A stretch of 64,000 nucleotides of DNA from Halichondria panicea. Taxonomy: Eukaryota; Porifera; Demospongiae; Suberitida; Halichondriidae. Shown here piece by piece: positions 48,650 through 60,300 of the stretch (positions within the stretch are counted from its first letter, which is position 1; each line of letters opens with the position of its first letter). The DNA is taken from NCBI RefSeq assembly GCF_963675165.1, contig NC_087392.1, positions 2,371,001 through 2,435,000 on the forward strand, given 5' to 3'. Position numbers and translations under genes: made by a program. The notes under the pieces were generated by a model. That model saw nothing but the letters and a program-made list of their open reading frames with translations. It was not told the DNA's origin and ran no database searches.

Positions 48650-51315
48650 TCAGGTGCTCCAGTCAGGTCTCACAAGTTGTATCCCCCAGTCAATGAGGGT
48701 GTGAGTCATGTGGTATTCAAGCTGTAGTTTTCCAACTTCGTTCCCAATATTATAGTAGCTAAACATTTTCATCTCTGGTTTGGTATCTTCGGCTGATGAA
48801 GATGTATCGCAGGGTTTACCATTTCGGATCAGTTTGCCTTGACGTGTGGTTGTCATTGTATAACTCAGTTTAGTGATGTCCGTAACATCTTTCTTGTTTG
48901 CTTGGACAAAATCAACAGCGGTGTATCTGTGAACACCCATTGCCTTGTGAGCGAAGGTTGCATCATGACGATTGACTTCTATTTTCCCCACACGACTTGA
49001 TCTTCCAGATTCTACGCGATCTTTCTGCAAAGAAAACAAATTATCACAGTGCTAGAAATATATGCGAGCATAAAATTAGGCCACTCCAACTGACAATTTA
49101 GTCCATTCTTTTGCAAAGAGGATGAAGGATGAAGGAGCAAGGGTATAATTATGTAATTATGTATTACCAAGAGTTCATCTTGGTATTACCAATACTGATT
49201 GGATCATGATATTGGATTACGTAATCCTTAATAAAACCACAGACACACCACAAAAAGTAAAAGCTAAAAACCGAGCTCAGAGGTCAATAATAAATTCAAG
49301 GACTATTTTCATTTTCATGAGGAATTATGCTATTATTATTGTTGATCGCAATTGTTGATAGAATTGAATTCCAGACAGTCATTTAGGAGAGGAGCTGAAT
49401 GGCAGACGCCTATCTGATGGCTTTGATGAATAATCTTCAACGATTACTGAAGCAACTGCATGCTATTTAAATGGCCTGTAGCCAAACAGTGGGAGCAAAC
49501 CTTTGTCAAAGGCAAAGAGTATATTCAAGCACAGACAGTATAGTGTATGTAAACAAGCAGAGAAAAGACGTGTGTACATGTATCTATTGTTACCAGACTT
49601 GTGCACATGCATCTTTTGTATCATTGTGGCTTACCGGTATACCAGGACCTCAAGAAAAAGAAGTACTGAAGTTGCCACTGGATTCTAACATGTGGGATGA
49701 GCGCGCATGCGCATTACATCCACAATTAAAGAGTGTGCCTGCAAAGAGATCAAGTGTTTACAAATGGCTACTATAGGTAGCTGGTTAACAGACCTTTTAA
49801 GCTAAGGCTTTAGTGCAAGGCTAACTCATATGTTGAATAGAAAGTTTGTGCGAACGGATGATGCTATGAAAGATTCTGAAGAGACTGCAAAAGCCTTCAA
49901 TGTGAGTCAAACTAGCCATAACTCGAGAAAGAAGCTTTAGTTTGCTAATCCACAAATCAAAATCGTGGCTAGAAGCCTATAGAAGCTGTTTGTTTTCGTC
50001 GCATTGCAACCGTTGAGCAGTTACAGCTGGAACAGACACACAGACACAGTCAGCTTTACCGTATCCCTTGTGCGGCTACGCCTAGAGGCATAAAAATGCA
50101 AATCTTATTACACTACAATGCACACAGGGGACCACACCATAGGCTCTGTACACTATTCCACACATTTGAGGTCAATTAGTGTACATAAGGAATTCAGTTT
50201 TCCTTCACCGTATTACACTATACATGTACTAAAATGTTTTGCGAGCATCAAACATATACAATTCGCAACAATGAAATCCGTAAAACCTAAAGTAAATACA
50301 CGATCCTTGCCAGAACGCAATAGTTAGATCACAAAGGGTCAAATTTTCTGCTGATTTGGCTCATTCACAAAGGTTTTCACCTGCAAAATATTCTAGTAAA
50401 TAAATACAGTATTTCAAGTGAGTTGAAAAAGGGTTTAACTCAGTGGCGTAGGAAGCAATTTATTAATGGGGGGGGGGAAGCTCTAATTTTTGAATGGAAA
50501 AAGTACGGCTATCTACATAGTGCAGGTTGATATCTACTTAATAGCCTAGAAAGATGGGGGGCTCCAGCCCCTGGAGCCCCCCTCCCTTCCTATGCCACTG
50601 TAACTACCAATACTGTATAACGGGTAATTTGGGGGGGGGGGGGGGGGAAATACTCGCGGTTGAGCGATATTTAGTCAGTTCGGGGATCTTATGTTTATGG
50701 TTGCTGCTTGCACTTGCAGGTAAAGGTAGTCAAGGTCGCTTTATTGGTGGGTAAAATATTAAATTTTATCACGAAAACCACAAATATTTTGCCCCCCCCC
50801 CCCCCGGAAATTACCAGCTATATGGTACCTCGTTCTCAGCAAATCTAGGTAGAGAAAAGAGAAATTCGCGGCTAGATCCATCTTGTTCTGCGAACCCTTC
50901 AACAACTCTATAAAATATATAATGCTATTGAATACAGTACATGTCACCGTTCGTGTAGCTTACTTTGTTTCCCGGTCTCTCAGCCATACTTCATTTACTT
51001 TAACACCATCGACAAACACTTTAAACACAGAGTATGGGCAACCAGCTTTAGAAGATATCTGTGATAATTATTTTTTAATAGTTTCAACAACAACAGGAGA
51101 AAACACACCATTATCTGATATGGAGTGACAGGCCACTTTTGCTCCTCCATTTCCTCACTGTAGGATGAGTACTCCCTCACATTTAGCCAGTAGGTGACTG
51201 GAGACACCAGGATACTCTCCACCATCCCTCTGGTGCTGTCCTCAGGATGACTGTACTCAGCCAGCTCTTTCCCCCCCACCAGGATACTGAACCCAAATTT
51301 GCTGTTAGCTGGCAT
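48650..51315 (-). CDS. Unfamiliar family, paralogue 2 (4 exons, 251 aa)
   Basis: Paralogue of the gene at 53187-54208. Exons: 51315-51109, 51058-50964, 50907-50829, 49024-48650; 756 bases, phases consistent, 251 aa. The start MPANSKFGFSILVGG aligns with MPSDNYFGVSVLVAG of the paralogue. Shared blocks: CPVTPYQ or WPVTPYQ, VFVDGVKV, GF.(E/D)(Q/K)DG..REFLF.LPR, GKIEV or GTIEI, QANKKD, T.SYTMTTT/KYTMSTT and a final HTL..(W/M)GI....DW. No known catalytic motif is visible. The layout of a small beta-rich N-terminal region followed by GtIeV resembles fungal DUF7918-type proteins, but this is a weak impression. Unlike paralogue 1 it lacks a Ser/Pro-rich tail and stops right after DWST. The last intron is 1,804 bases and is packed with mobile elements, one of which starts within the donor site. 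The decayed third copy (51770-52615) has a short intron at the same place. Confidence 0.7.
49600..49776 (+). mobile_element. Fragment related to the retroelement ORF at 187-1050
   Basis: GTGGCTTACCGGTATACCAG followed by GACCTCAAGAAAAAG encodes GIPGPQEK, then a stretch with MWDERACALHP, close to GPQEKYDSA and the IWGMSAHAHYI part of the ORF near the left edge. It includes the same acceptor-like junction. It is only ~175 bases and lies in an intron of the gene on the other strand. Confidence 0.5.
50208..50410. mobile_element. MITE, CCGTATTAC family, degenerate copy
   Basis: Reverse-oriented relative of the element at 62761-62966. Shared internal words include GATCCTTGCCAGAACGCAATAGTTAGATC and TGATTTGGCTCATTC in opposite orientation. 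Left end CCGTATTAC is kept; the right end has decayed to TACAGTA. Confidence 0.65.
50441..50600. mobile_element. MITE, TIR CAGTGGCGTAGGAAG
   Basis: Left end CAGTGGCGTAGGAAG and right end CTTCCTATGCCACTG are near-perfect inverted repeats, 160 bases overall, with a G-rich stretch and an inner palindrome GGGGCTCCAGCCCCTGGAGCC. The CAGTGGCGTA start is common among hAT-type nonautonomous elements. Confidence 0.8.
50613..50825. mobile_element. MITE whose end abuts the splice donor of the adjacent gene
   Basis: Left end CTGTATAACGGGTAATTT and right end AAATTACCAGCTATATGG are inverted repeats with TA on both sides (50611-50612, 50826-50827). A long G run follows the left TIR and a C run precedes the right one. 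The right-hand TA is bases 2-3 of the GTA that starts the last intron of the minus-strand gene at 48650-51315. Confidence 0.75.
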
Positions 51316-51474
51316 ACTCAAATTTGAAAAGTCAAGACTCTCAGAATACGTACATAGATCTACACGTACACAACAACAAGCCAGAGACAACAAGCCACCT
51401 GGATACTAGCCCCATGGGTAGTCTAATGCGCATGCTCTGTGCATACACATTACAGTCATGTAGATATCTATGAC

Positions 51475-51603
51475 TAGACTAGACTAGACTGTAGACAACA
51501 TAAATTATAATGATAGATCTACAATTATCTATCATCACATAATACATGACTAGACTAGACTGTAGACCACATATAATGATAGATCTACATTGTAGATCTA
51601 GAT
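51475..51603. repeat. Two direct copies of a ~70-base GACTAGACTAGACTGTAGAC unit
   Basis: Both copies start with GACTAGACTAGACTGTAGAC, followed by ACATA...TAATGATAGATCTACA. They lie upstream of the start of paralogue 2, where they could touch its promoter. An isolated TIR-like ACAGTATAGCGGGCAATTTT follows at 51605. Confidence 0.75.
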
Positions 51604-51769
51604 ACAGTATAGCGGGCAATTTTTGTAAGAACTACACGTACCCATTATTGCATTAATTTTGTGCACATTATAATTTTGAACCAAATGTGGTACAATATTT
51701 TAATTTTCGTACATAATGCTCTACATACCAGTCAATTTCACATTTTCAGTTGTCAGAGTGAGACTATGG

Positions 51770-52615
51770 TTAGTTGCTCCAGCAAAAGTTATCTCCCAGT
51801 CATTAGAGTATGAGTCAGTTATTGTACTACTCCATGCAGCTGCAATCCGCAAACTCTACTGCACTTAGCAACACCTCGTTTCTGGTTTAATATCATTGCT
51901 TGGCCTATCATATGGCTTACCATTTCGCACTACTTTGCCTTGACACGTGTTGTTCCCATTGTTTTTTGTAACCTCTTTTTTGGTTGCCTGGACACAATTT
52001 ACAAAACAACAGTTTACTGTATGGTTTGGCTTATTAGGAGCATCGTAACAAATCACTTCAATCTTGCCAATTACTCTTCTCTTTAGATACTGAGCAATTA
52101 TTCTGTAGAAAGTATACATGTACAGTTGCAATAAAAAAAAAACATACCTCATGATCAGCAAATCTGGGTAGGGAGAAAAGGAGGGAGAAAAGGACTTAGG
52201 GCTACTTCCATCAATGTCAGGATTCCTCAATAATGCTTGAGCAAGATATTATTGTATATACATTACTCACCAACTCGGCTTCCAACATACAAGTATAGTC
52301 TAGTGTTGCTTTAATTAATACAGACACCAGCAAGACTGGGCAGCAAGACTCAGTAAAGATCTGATGTGTACACTGGGTATAGATTATCTACTGAGGTCAA
52401 CACAATAATGCAAGCAAACCTATATTTGATAAAGAGTGACAGGACATGTTTAATTTGTTCTTCAAACTCTTGACTATGAGTATGAGTACTCCGGCTTCGG
52501 TGCGGGTCAGTTACGGCCGGGATACACCAGAATACTTTCTACCATCACCCTTGTGCAATGAGAGTGTGCAGGTATTTCTTTGCCCCCCCCCCCCCACCAC
52601 TAGCACTAGTGCTGG
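51770..52615 (-). pseudogene. Decayed third copy of the unfamiliar family
   Basis: On the minus strand, about 52615-52440 carries remnants of the first exon (GGGG.KEIPAHSH, VMVESILVYPG, CPVT) broken by stops. About 52220-51770 carries the later exons: DGSS....FSP, a short intron with GAG/GTATG donor and TTTCTACAG acceptor, VIGKIEV, QATKKEVT, GKVVRNGKPYD and a frameshifted THTLM. Several stops and indels exclude a full-length product. The residual sequence is closer to paralogue 2 than to paralogue 1, for example RNGKP(C/Y)D and the shared intron position. Confidence 0.75.
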
Positions 52616-52957
52616 ATGGCAGACATGAACCTGTTCAAATTCGAAAATAAATTATGAAGAGACTAGTCTATATTGCGCATGCGCATCATTGATTTTTCCC
52701 AGAATCGCTGATGACCAGAATTGGGGTATTCTTGGTAAACGTAGCAATTGAGCAACTTGCCAGGAATACAGGGTCTTTCTTGTGAATTGCAATTGGAATT
52801 ATAAGAAGACCAAATCATGTCTGTTTAAGGTAAGTAAAGGGGAAAAGCAGTCTTTAATAGTAATATTGTAGTCTATAGTCTTGGCTAGCTATCTATAACT
52901 AGCATCCATAAATAATTATTAATCATCTAGCCTTTGGAAGCCATAGTTCTCATCATA

Positions 52958-52981
52958 CTCACTCACTCACTCACTCACTAC
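52958..52981. repeat. ACTC microsatellite
   Basis: About five units of ACTC in the spacer between the decayed copy and paralogue 1. Confidence 0.85.
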
Positions 52982-53186
52982 TTTTGTCTTAGCTAATGTT
53001 AAATTATGTAGAGAGCAGCTTTAACAATTCATTATCAGTCTGTGCATATATATAATAGGTCTGTGCATATAATTATGTCTGGATGGAAAAATTATGATCT
53101 TGAGATGAAACATAATAGTGATGTAGTTGATGTAGACAAACAAAACATAAAAAATGGAAATGACCAGATTGCGACAGCTAGCTAAC

Positions 53187-54208
53187 TCATTCTATTGGTT
53201 CTTGTTTTACTTGTGCTAGTTGAATGGATGTGAGAGTAGATGGACTAGAACACTTGTGACTTGGACTGCCCTGAGAGGATTCTGGGCTGGAAGGATTTGA
53301 GAGTCCTTCTGAACCATTTCTGATATCTGTTGGACTTCCAGGAGGTGTGGACGAGCCACTCGGGGACACTGATCGTCTCACAATAACTTTGGACCAGTCA
53401 GTTTGCTTTATAGTGATACCCATCTCCTCCAATGTGTGTCCCATTCGATAGCGAACAGTTAATCTGCCACACTCGGGGCCAACTTTCCACAACTTCTTCA
53501 ATTGAACATCATACGGAGCAGCACGATGAAGGTATCGGCCTTTCTTTGTCGTGGACATGGTATATTTACCTGCGGTTACTTTGAATGCATCCTTTTTGTT
53601 TGCTTGGTTAAAACTAGTGTCCTGTACTGGGCGATACTCTTCTTTAATGAAACTTGCTTCACAACGAACAATCTCAATGGTTCCAATTTTGGGCTGTCTT
53701 TTCTTGTCAAGTCTGTCTTCATGATTAGTGGCATATCGTGGAAGTGCAAACAGAAACTCTCTGACCCCATCTTTATCTGTGAATCCCTGAATGATTCTGC
53801 AAATGAAAAAATACAGTCAATAAGCTTGTGATCAACGTAACTCCTTGTCAATGACACCAATAATTAAGATAGATCTACCGTAGAGTCTATTTAGGAATGA
53901 GATAACTCAGACACTACTTACTTTGAATTTCCCTTCTCCAACTTGAGTTTTGTGACCTTGACTCCATCCACATAAATGAACAAAACGCTGTCTTTGCAGT
54001 GTGCAGCTAAGTGAATGAATAGTTGATATGGAGTGACTGGGCATTTCTGCGTCTCTGTCTCTCCATTTACATCCTCCTGGATATCTTGGTTGTAGCTGAA
54101 TGGAGTGTACAAGCTGCTCTCTACATAAGCATGTCCATCATGAACATATTCAGGCACAGGTCTCCCTGCTACTAGAACTGAGACTCCAAAGTAGTTGTCA
54201 GAAGGCAT
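53187..54208 (-). CDS. Unfamiliar family, paralogue 1 (2 exons, 298 aa, Ser/Pro-rich tail)
   Basis: Exons 54208-53922 and 53796-53187 join in frame (897 bases). Residues 1 to ~235 align with paralogue 2: FGVSVLVAGRPVPEYV, CPVTPYQLF, VDGVKVTKLKL, GFTDKDGVREFLFALPRY, QPKIGTIEIVRCEASF, QANKKDAFKV, YRMGHTLEEMGI and TDW. The last ~60 residues are Ser/Pro-rich (SPSGSSTPPGSP) and end in VKQEPIE; VKQE (292-295) fits the SUMO-acceptor consensus and SP pairs suit proline-directed kinases, which hints at a regulated nuclear protein. The intron that splits REFLF..LPR from GKIEV in paralogue 2 is absent here. No enzyme motif is visible. The function is unknown and any DUF7918 likeness is tentative. The coding region looks intact, with a clean GTAAGT donor and TTCTGCAG acceptor. 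Confidence 0.8.
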
Positions 54209-54595
54209 TTTTATTTCAGCTCAGTGAGACTAGATTATACTAGACTGGACCAGCTCACCGCTTATATACAGACCTGCATGCTGGTGGGTTTCCTATGAAT
54301 GCAAGGAGTACTAAGTATTCCCTTACCATAATTATCTGCATGAAATGGCTGAAGCCTCATATTCTAGGAATGTTGTTGATAGTGGCTATGCTGACAACAC
54401 AATTGAGTACGAGTGGGTGTTCCAGGTAATCACTAGTTTCCTTGAAAGCTGAATCCTACCTATAATCATTTTCTTGAGTACTATCATTGCCAAGAAGGTA
54501 TGAAGATGTATACATTAGTTAGTTTTCCAAGGAACAGTGTTCTAACAGCATAATTTTGGTTACATGCACTATTTGTGTATAGGTATAGGCACCAG

Positions 54596-54935
54596 TTCTA
54601 AGATAAGCTCCAAGCACTGAGTATATATATAACTCTGCTGAAAGGTCCCATACATTGTGTCAACCTCAAAAGCTGCTAGCAACACATCTGTGACGAGAAA
54701 AGAGAAAAACAGTTATTGTTTATGACATCAACATTTATGATGAAACTGAAACTGTACACAACAAACAAAAGGCAATAGCCAAAATACTATGGAATATGCT
54801 GTTTACAAAACCGACAGATCTCTCCAATGGAGTGTGTTTGTCTTGACTATCGATTCCAAATATCTCTCTAATACTGGCTTCATGCACCACCTCTTCTAAG
54901 GACAGCTGGTTCCATTTTGGGTTAGTCTCATGCAC
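54596..54935 (-). pseudogene. Relic of amidohydrolase 3' exons
   Basis: 54596-54690 matches the start of the last amidohydrolase exon (GTFQQ context, with CAACCTCAAAAGCTGCTAGCAACACA in place of the intact gene's bases). 54840-54935 matches the penultimate exon (KWNQLSLEEVV, EIFGID). Both are mutated and the rest is missing. Low-level similarity to the large intron of the amidohydrolase gene continues at about 55930-56080 (CAACACGAAGCTATAAAC). Confidence 0.75.
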
Positions 54936-54952
54936 GCATATATATACGTATA

Positions 54953-55196
54953 CAGTAGACTCTCGTTAATCCGGTCACCCTTGGGGCAGTGCAGCTTGGC
55001 CGGATTAGCGAGGAGCCGCAGCTAAAAAACGACATTGAAACCTAGTTTGGGGCAGCCATTATACGGAATAGTGAGTGGACGCATTTCAGGGCGAGTTTTG
55101 TGCAGTAAACATCTAGCTAGCAATCCGTGCCAAACCAAATGGCCAGTATATCGAGGTAGCCGTACTTCAGAGAGCCGGAATAGCGAGAGTCTACTG
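54953..55196. mobile_element. MITE, TIR CAGTAGACTCTCG, Tc1/mariner-pogo type
   Basis: Left end CAGTAGACTCTCGTTAATCC and right end GGAATAGCGAGAGTCTACTG form ~22-base TIRs with two or three mismatches, flanked by TA on both sides. About 244 bases, noncoding. TA targeting and CAGT termini point to mobilisation by a pogo/Tigger-like transposase. Confidence 0.9.
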
Positions 55197-57391
55197 TATA
55201 GAACAACACATAATAGTTCCACTGGAAGCTATACTTGTAACTACCGACACAAGGCATGTCAAGTCAACACAAAAAATGAGCATGCCCTCCAATTTCAACG
55301 AAACTTGCCATACCATAAGTTTAAGGAATAAAGCCAAAAATAAAAAAATCCATTAAAAAATGTATGTATATTATAGTTACAAGAAACACATTCTTTTGAT
55401 TGCGAATTGCGTATAAATCCCAATCGAAAGACACACAAAGAGTGAACATGCATGCACATGCAATTTCCGATGCATTATATATTAGAAAAACAACCAGTGT
55501 CATTTGCATTCAATAAACATTCAAACTTGATATACTGTATTGAGTCACTTGGAGTGGTTGTATAAGACTGCTCCCTGAGTAACCCAACTTAGCATGCATG
55601 TGTATATACTGAATCCCCAGAATGGATATTCTTATACCCAGAAATAGTCCTGGAACCTTTACAGAGTTTCCTAGATATATACTATAGCTTCCACAAGACA
55701 TGACTGATGACACTCTGTTGTTACTAGGGAATGGCACAATATACCTGGTACTAAGTTAGTACCGGGTATATCGTGCCATTCCCTTCGCAACACTCAGAGG
55801 AGGTCTGACATAATATTATGTGCACAAAACTACAAGTGCAGTGCATGCATGTATTGGCCTGGACGTTATCACGTGACCGCAAATGACATCAATGCACTGA
55901 GCCTATAGTGATTTGTGCACACATGTCGGACCTCCTTGTTCAACACTGGCAAGAGGTTGCATGCATGGTCTTGCATGACATGACATGACATCATTATATT
56001 GATAAGGTAACCATAGAACAACAGTGTGGTTTCTTAGTATTTTGTGTTATACAACACGAAGCTATAAACACGCTGGTTTCTAATTTTGCTATGTGCACGA
56101 CAATAATAATGAACACATTATGAACGTTATAATATCACCGCTGAAAAAACCTTTGCAACAAAGTGTATACAATATAGTTACCAAGTGTACAAATCTGTAC
56201 TCTGAATTTACAAAGTGAAGTGCATATAATAATTATGACATTTCCTTCTACTTGATAATTATACATGCACACACAAATACTTCCATGTATAATAATGCTG
56301 GAATTGTTTCTGGTCCACCGCCCTCACCAGATTTATTCGAAACAAAGTGAATAATGGCATGACAAAAGCTGCCCGCCCACATGCAATTAGAGAAACATCC
56401 GGACCAGAGTATCACTTGGAATGGCTGAATGACATTTGAATAACATAATAATACCATGCACTATGCATGCATGGTGTCCCAGTATTGTTTCAGCCGTGAA
56501 GGTGTAATTACGTAACAGTATACAGTCATGCAGATCATGGTTAATACCTCACATGCATGTACAAGCTCTAATTATTGGTAATGGATTTGTTGTGACTCCG
56601 GTTGGTTGATTCTTAGTAGTGTGACACTTCGGGGAATTACATACTGTTCCAAGAAAACCTAAGTATAGCCACCGATCATCACTACCACATGCAATTACCA
56701 TCACCATACATCTCCAAGTTGTGGAAGCAGACAGTGGAAAATAGGAACCTATATGCACGCTCTGCATGGCAACCATGCAAATGGGGTTTGCATTCCTATA
56801 TTGATTATTCCGTGTGAGAGCCACCACATAGGCATGCATGCATGATAACAAGCCAAATCACGTCAATCTATATAAATACATGTACATCCGTCATGAATCC
56901 TTTTTGACCAACTGTATAATTATACACTGTAAAAAAAATTGGTTGAAATACCCCATTTATGGTTGAAATAACCATTTTGGGTGCAATTTTGCAATTCAGG
57001 TAACCAAAAATGGCAAATTTTTTTTAAGTAAAGGGAGAGTTCATAATTATAACGATTATACTGATTATTATTACAGAAAACAGTAAAAGTTACAATTAAT
57101 TGCTCCAGCCTAGCCTTGATCTCACGCCCATTTCCTCTCAGAGATGTGAAGGAGGCTAGTTGTAGCCCTCACTATAATTATGTATCGTAAAAACATCATC
57201 ACCAGAGACAATAATTAAAACCCCCAGCCAATAATTGAAGACATTTTATATAATTAATTCTTTCATTCAGCCTATAGATAGTTAATGTTATCATCATCTT
57301 GCATGGTAAAGCTTATCTAACCTTTCCTGAGATCAATGCCGTGCATACAGTTTTCTTCTAATTACTTAGGTGTTTACCCTACACAGTTGTA
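55197..57391. other. Intergenic stretch between amidohydrolase relic and gene
   Basis: No intact gene found. It holds a hairpin (55727-55783), intron-like leftovers of the amidohydrolase family (about 55930-56080), and a possible short element at about 56928-57030 bounded by ACTGTAAAAAAAATT and AAATTTTTTTTAAGTA. Confidence 0.5.
55727..55783. repeat. Short hairpin, ~27-base arms
   Basis: GGGAATGGCACAATATACC... pairs with ...GGGTATATCGTGCCATTCCC around the loop AGT, with two mismatches. It is shorter than a typical pre-miRNA and may be a tiny foldback. Confidence 0.7.
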
Positions 57392-60300
57392 TTATAATCT
57401 ATAAAACTTTCTTGCATTCCCAGCGTAGAACTTTTGTTGATCTTCTTTTGAGTAGACACTGAGGATAGGCTCCAGAGCACTGAGCAGCTGCTGAAAGGTC
57501 CCATTTATTTTGTCAACTGGAAAGTTGCTAGCAAACACACATCTGGATGGAGAGAAACAGTTCTTGCTTATAATTATGACATTGACATTGAAACTGCTGT
57601 GCACAACCAACAAAAGGCAATAAGCAAAACTACGATATTACGCTGCTTACATGCATGCTGAACACCAAATGCAGTATAATTATTGGGTTGTGTGATTTTT
57701 CTCACCTGTCAATTCCAAATATCTCTAATACTGGCTTCACCACATCTTCTATTGACTGCTGGTTCCATTTCGAGTCAGTAAAAAACATCCCAGACACTTT
57801 AGCATACACATTAGAACACTTAGACAACTCTTGCAAACCTACAACATACACGAAGTAACACGCATAAAGTGTAACACCTGGTGTACTTGGCAATTTAGAT
57901 GTGAGTAACTAGCACAGGTTGAAGTAATTAAGCGATAACATTATACCTTTCTACCAATTAAGTGCAAGCTATGAAAAATATTACAATACATTTCCACCAA
58001 ATATACTACTCTATACTCATAATGCAGCAAGCAAGAAAAGCATAATAATTTACTTCCACTACAAACTATAATAAATATACATTTATAGACACTAAGATCT
58101 ACACACGTGAAAAGTGCCTGAGAGGAGGTATATACTATGGGACTTAGTATACGTATCTCGTTGTCAAGCAAAATAAACTTGTTGTATTGTAGTCAAGCCT
58201 CGAGGACAAGGTTTGCGCATGTGCACTAGTATCTAGACACTGTTTTGTCGGTGTCCATGTGATTTAGAAGTCCAAGCACTGCTTTAGTATTCCGAGCATA
58301 GCAAAGATACTATAATCCCCTTACACCTCCAAAACAGTGTCTAGTTACACCAATGGCATATAAACGAGAAGAGGGAATATAACTGACTATCAAACCCTCT
58401 GTGCGAGTAAAAACTGAAGCCACAGACCGGGTATAACTACGTATTGTACACAAAAATCTATCTATATAGATATAGATATATATAGACATGATATTACGGT
58501 ACTTTTCCACTGCCCACTTCAGTTTTTGCTCGAAAGCTGTTGCATGCCCTCTTCTCCTTTATACGCCCTTGGTTACACGCATACACACCGTGGCAATGTC
58601 GTGTCTATTTTGTCTAAGTCATTTTTGCCAGGAATGGTAAAAGGAGTGGTTGGGCATTCTACTCCTTTTAGCCTTTTACCTGGCACTGGAGGGAAGGCCT
58701 CCTACATAGCTTCACCAAACATGGCTTGAGGTTGCATATGTAATTACTTACAACACTGGTCATGGGCTAAAGCTTACATTTGCGTACTACCTCACTATAA
58801 CACAAGTCTATAGGCTCTGTCCACTACAATGTATATTGATTGATTGGTTCTGACCTAAGAAATGTACCCACCAAATCAATGGGAGACGAAATTGACAGTA
58901 ATTCAGACACTTTTACAAACTGTTCACAAAACATTAATTACTGCCATTACAATATTGAACAAAGCAGCGACACAAGAGGTTGGTCTTGGCATGGACACGA
59001 TATCATTCTGATAATGTAACCATAGAAAACACTTAGTATTTAGTGTGACAACACGAAGCTATAAACCATACTGGTTTCTTCTTAGTATTTTTGTGAATGA
59101 CATACCATATAAATTAGTCCTTGGAAAGACCATAATTGATATGAGTTGCATAACAAGTAAACACACATTTCTCATAATTGATAGGCAGGCACAGGACAGA
59201 AAGAAATCGCAAAACTCACAATGAAGTATATGGCACTATCTGATTGGCCCGTACATAACAGCAGTGCACCACACCTTCAAATAACAAATAAAACAGAGGA
59301 TTTTTGAAACCCACCTTCCCTCCAAACTCTCATTGACTCAGGGGTTTTCTCATACGGGACCCCACAATGATTCACTATCACCATCACTCCAGGGTAATCC
59401 CTAACCACTGCCGCAGCCCTGCATAGCAACATGCATAGTTGTGCAACCACTGTATATAATCAGTACTCCATTTATACAACTCCAAATCAAGAGTGGCCCG
59501 GCAATCAAATGGAATTTCAGAAAGTGGCAGTTATTATTGAAGTGTACATGATGAGGATCTCCAGTATATTACATGTGTCAAAAATACTGCCTGTACCTCT
59601 TCATTTGGCCAGGTAGTATGTGGAGGTCAAAAGAGAGGTTGTATTTCTCAAGGAGAGCGAATCCTCTGATCCAGTTTGGGTCAGTGAGGTAGTCATCGTG
59701 AGGCACGGCATTATACGGGTGTGTTTTGTGCAAGTTTAACAGCATTAAATTTTGTCTAATTCCTCTCATTCTCTTGTGCTCACTGTGTCGCTTGAGAATG
59801 TCTTCAGCATCGGGGGAAGACAGGTCACAGTAGCCCACAATAGCTGCATGAGGTTTGTGTGAAATGACAATTGTGTTTATTGTGTGTACATGCTAGACAT
59901 ACCATTTGGTGTCCCAGTACTGTCTGCTAGCCCATTCAGCCAGCTGTAATTATAAGTATAGATCACTGTTAATTCTACAAACTCTTTTTACTGGTAATTT
60001 TGTACTCCTTTATCAGCGAGTCGATTCTCCTAGCAGTAGGGAATTTACTTTTCTAAGAAGCTACAACCCCATGCAATAAAGCATGATCCCTTCAATATAC
60101 CCATTCGTACAAGAGTTTTGTGGCAGCAATAAAGACAGATTCATAGATTCATTGGAATCCCATACAAAAAGGTTCACAGTTCACACTCCATATTACATGT
60201 GAGAACCACTCACATCACCTGACATGCAAATCTGTTTGTTATCATGGTAGACCCCACTTATATGCACTAAGTTAACACACATTGTGCCAAAATATAGCTA

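Noticed and set aside
50995-51109. Frame reading NQIMVCFLLLLLKLLKNNYH as a membrane segment of paralogue 2
   Set aside because: It is intron 1 read through. Splicing 51109 to 51058 restores the frame that matches VDGVKV in paralogue 1.
52446-52628. 60-codon plus-strand ORF
   Set aside because: Antisense of the decayed family copy and a C/G homopolymer run.
58310-58510. ORF with IYIYIYID repeat and its copy at 63025-63324
   Set aside because: Intronic, created by the AT-rich centre of the foldback element; not conserved as protein between the copies.
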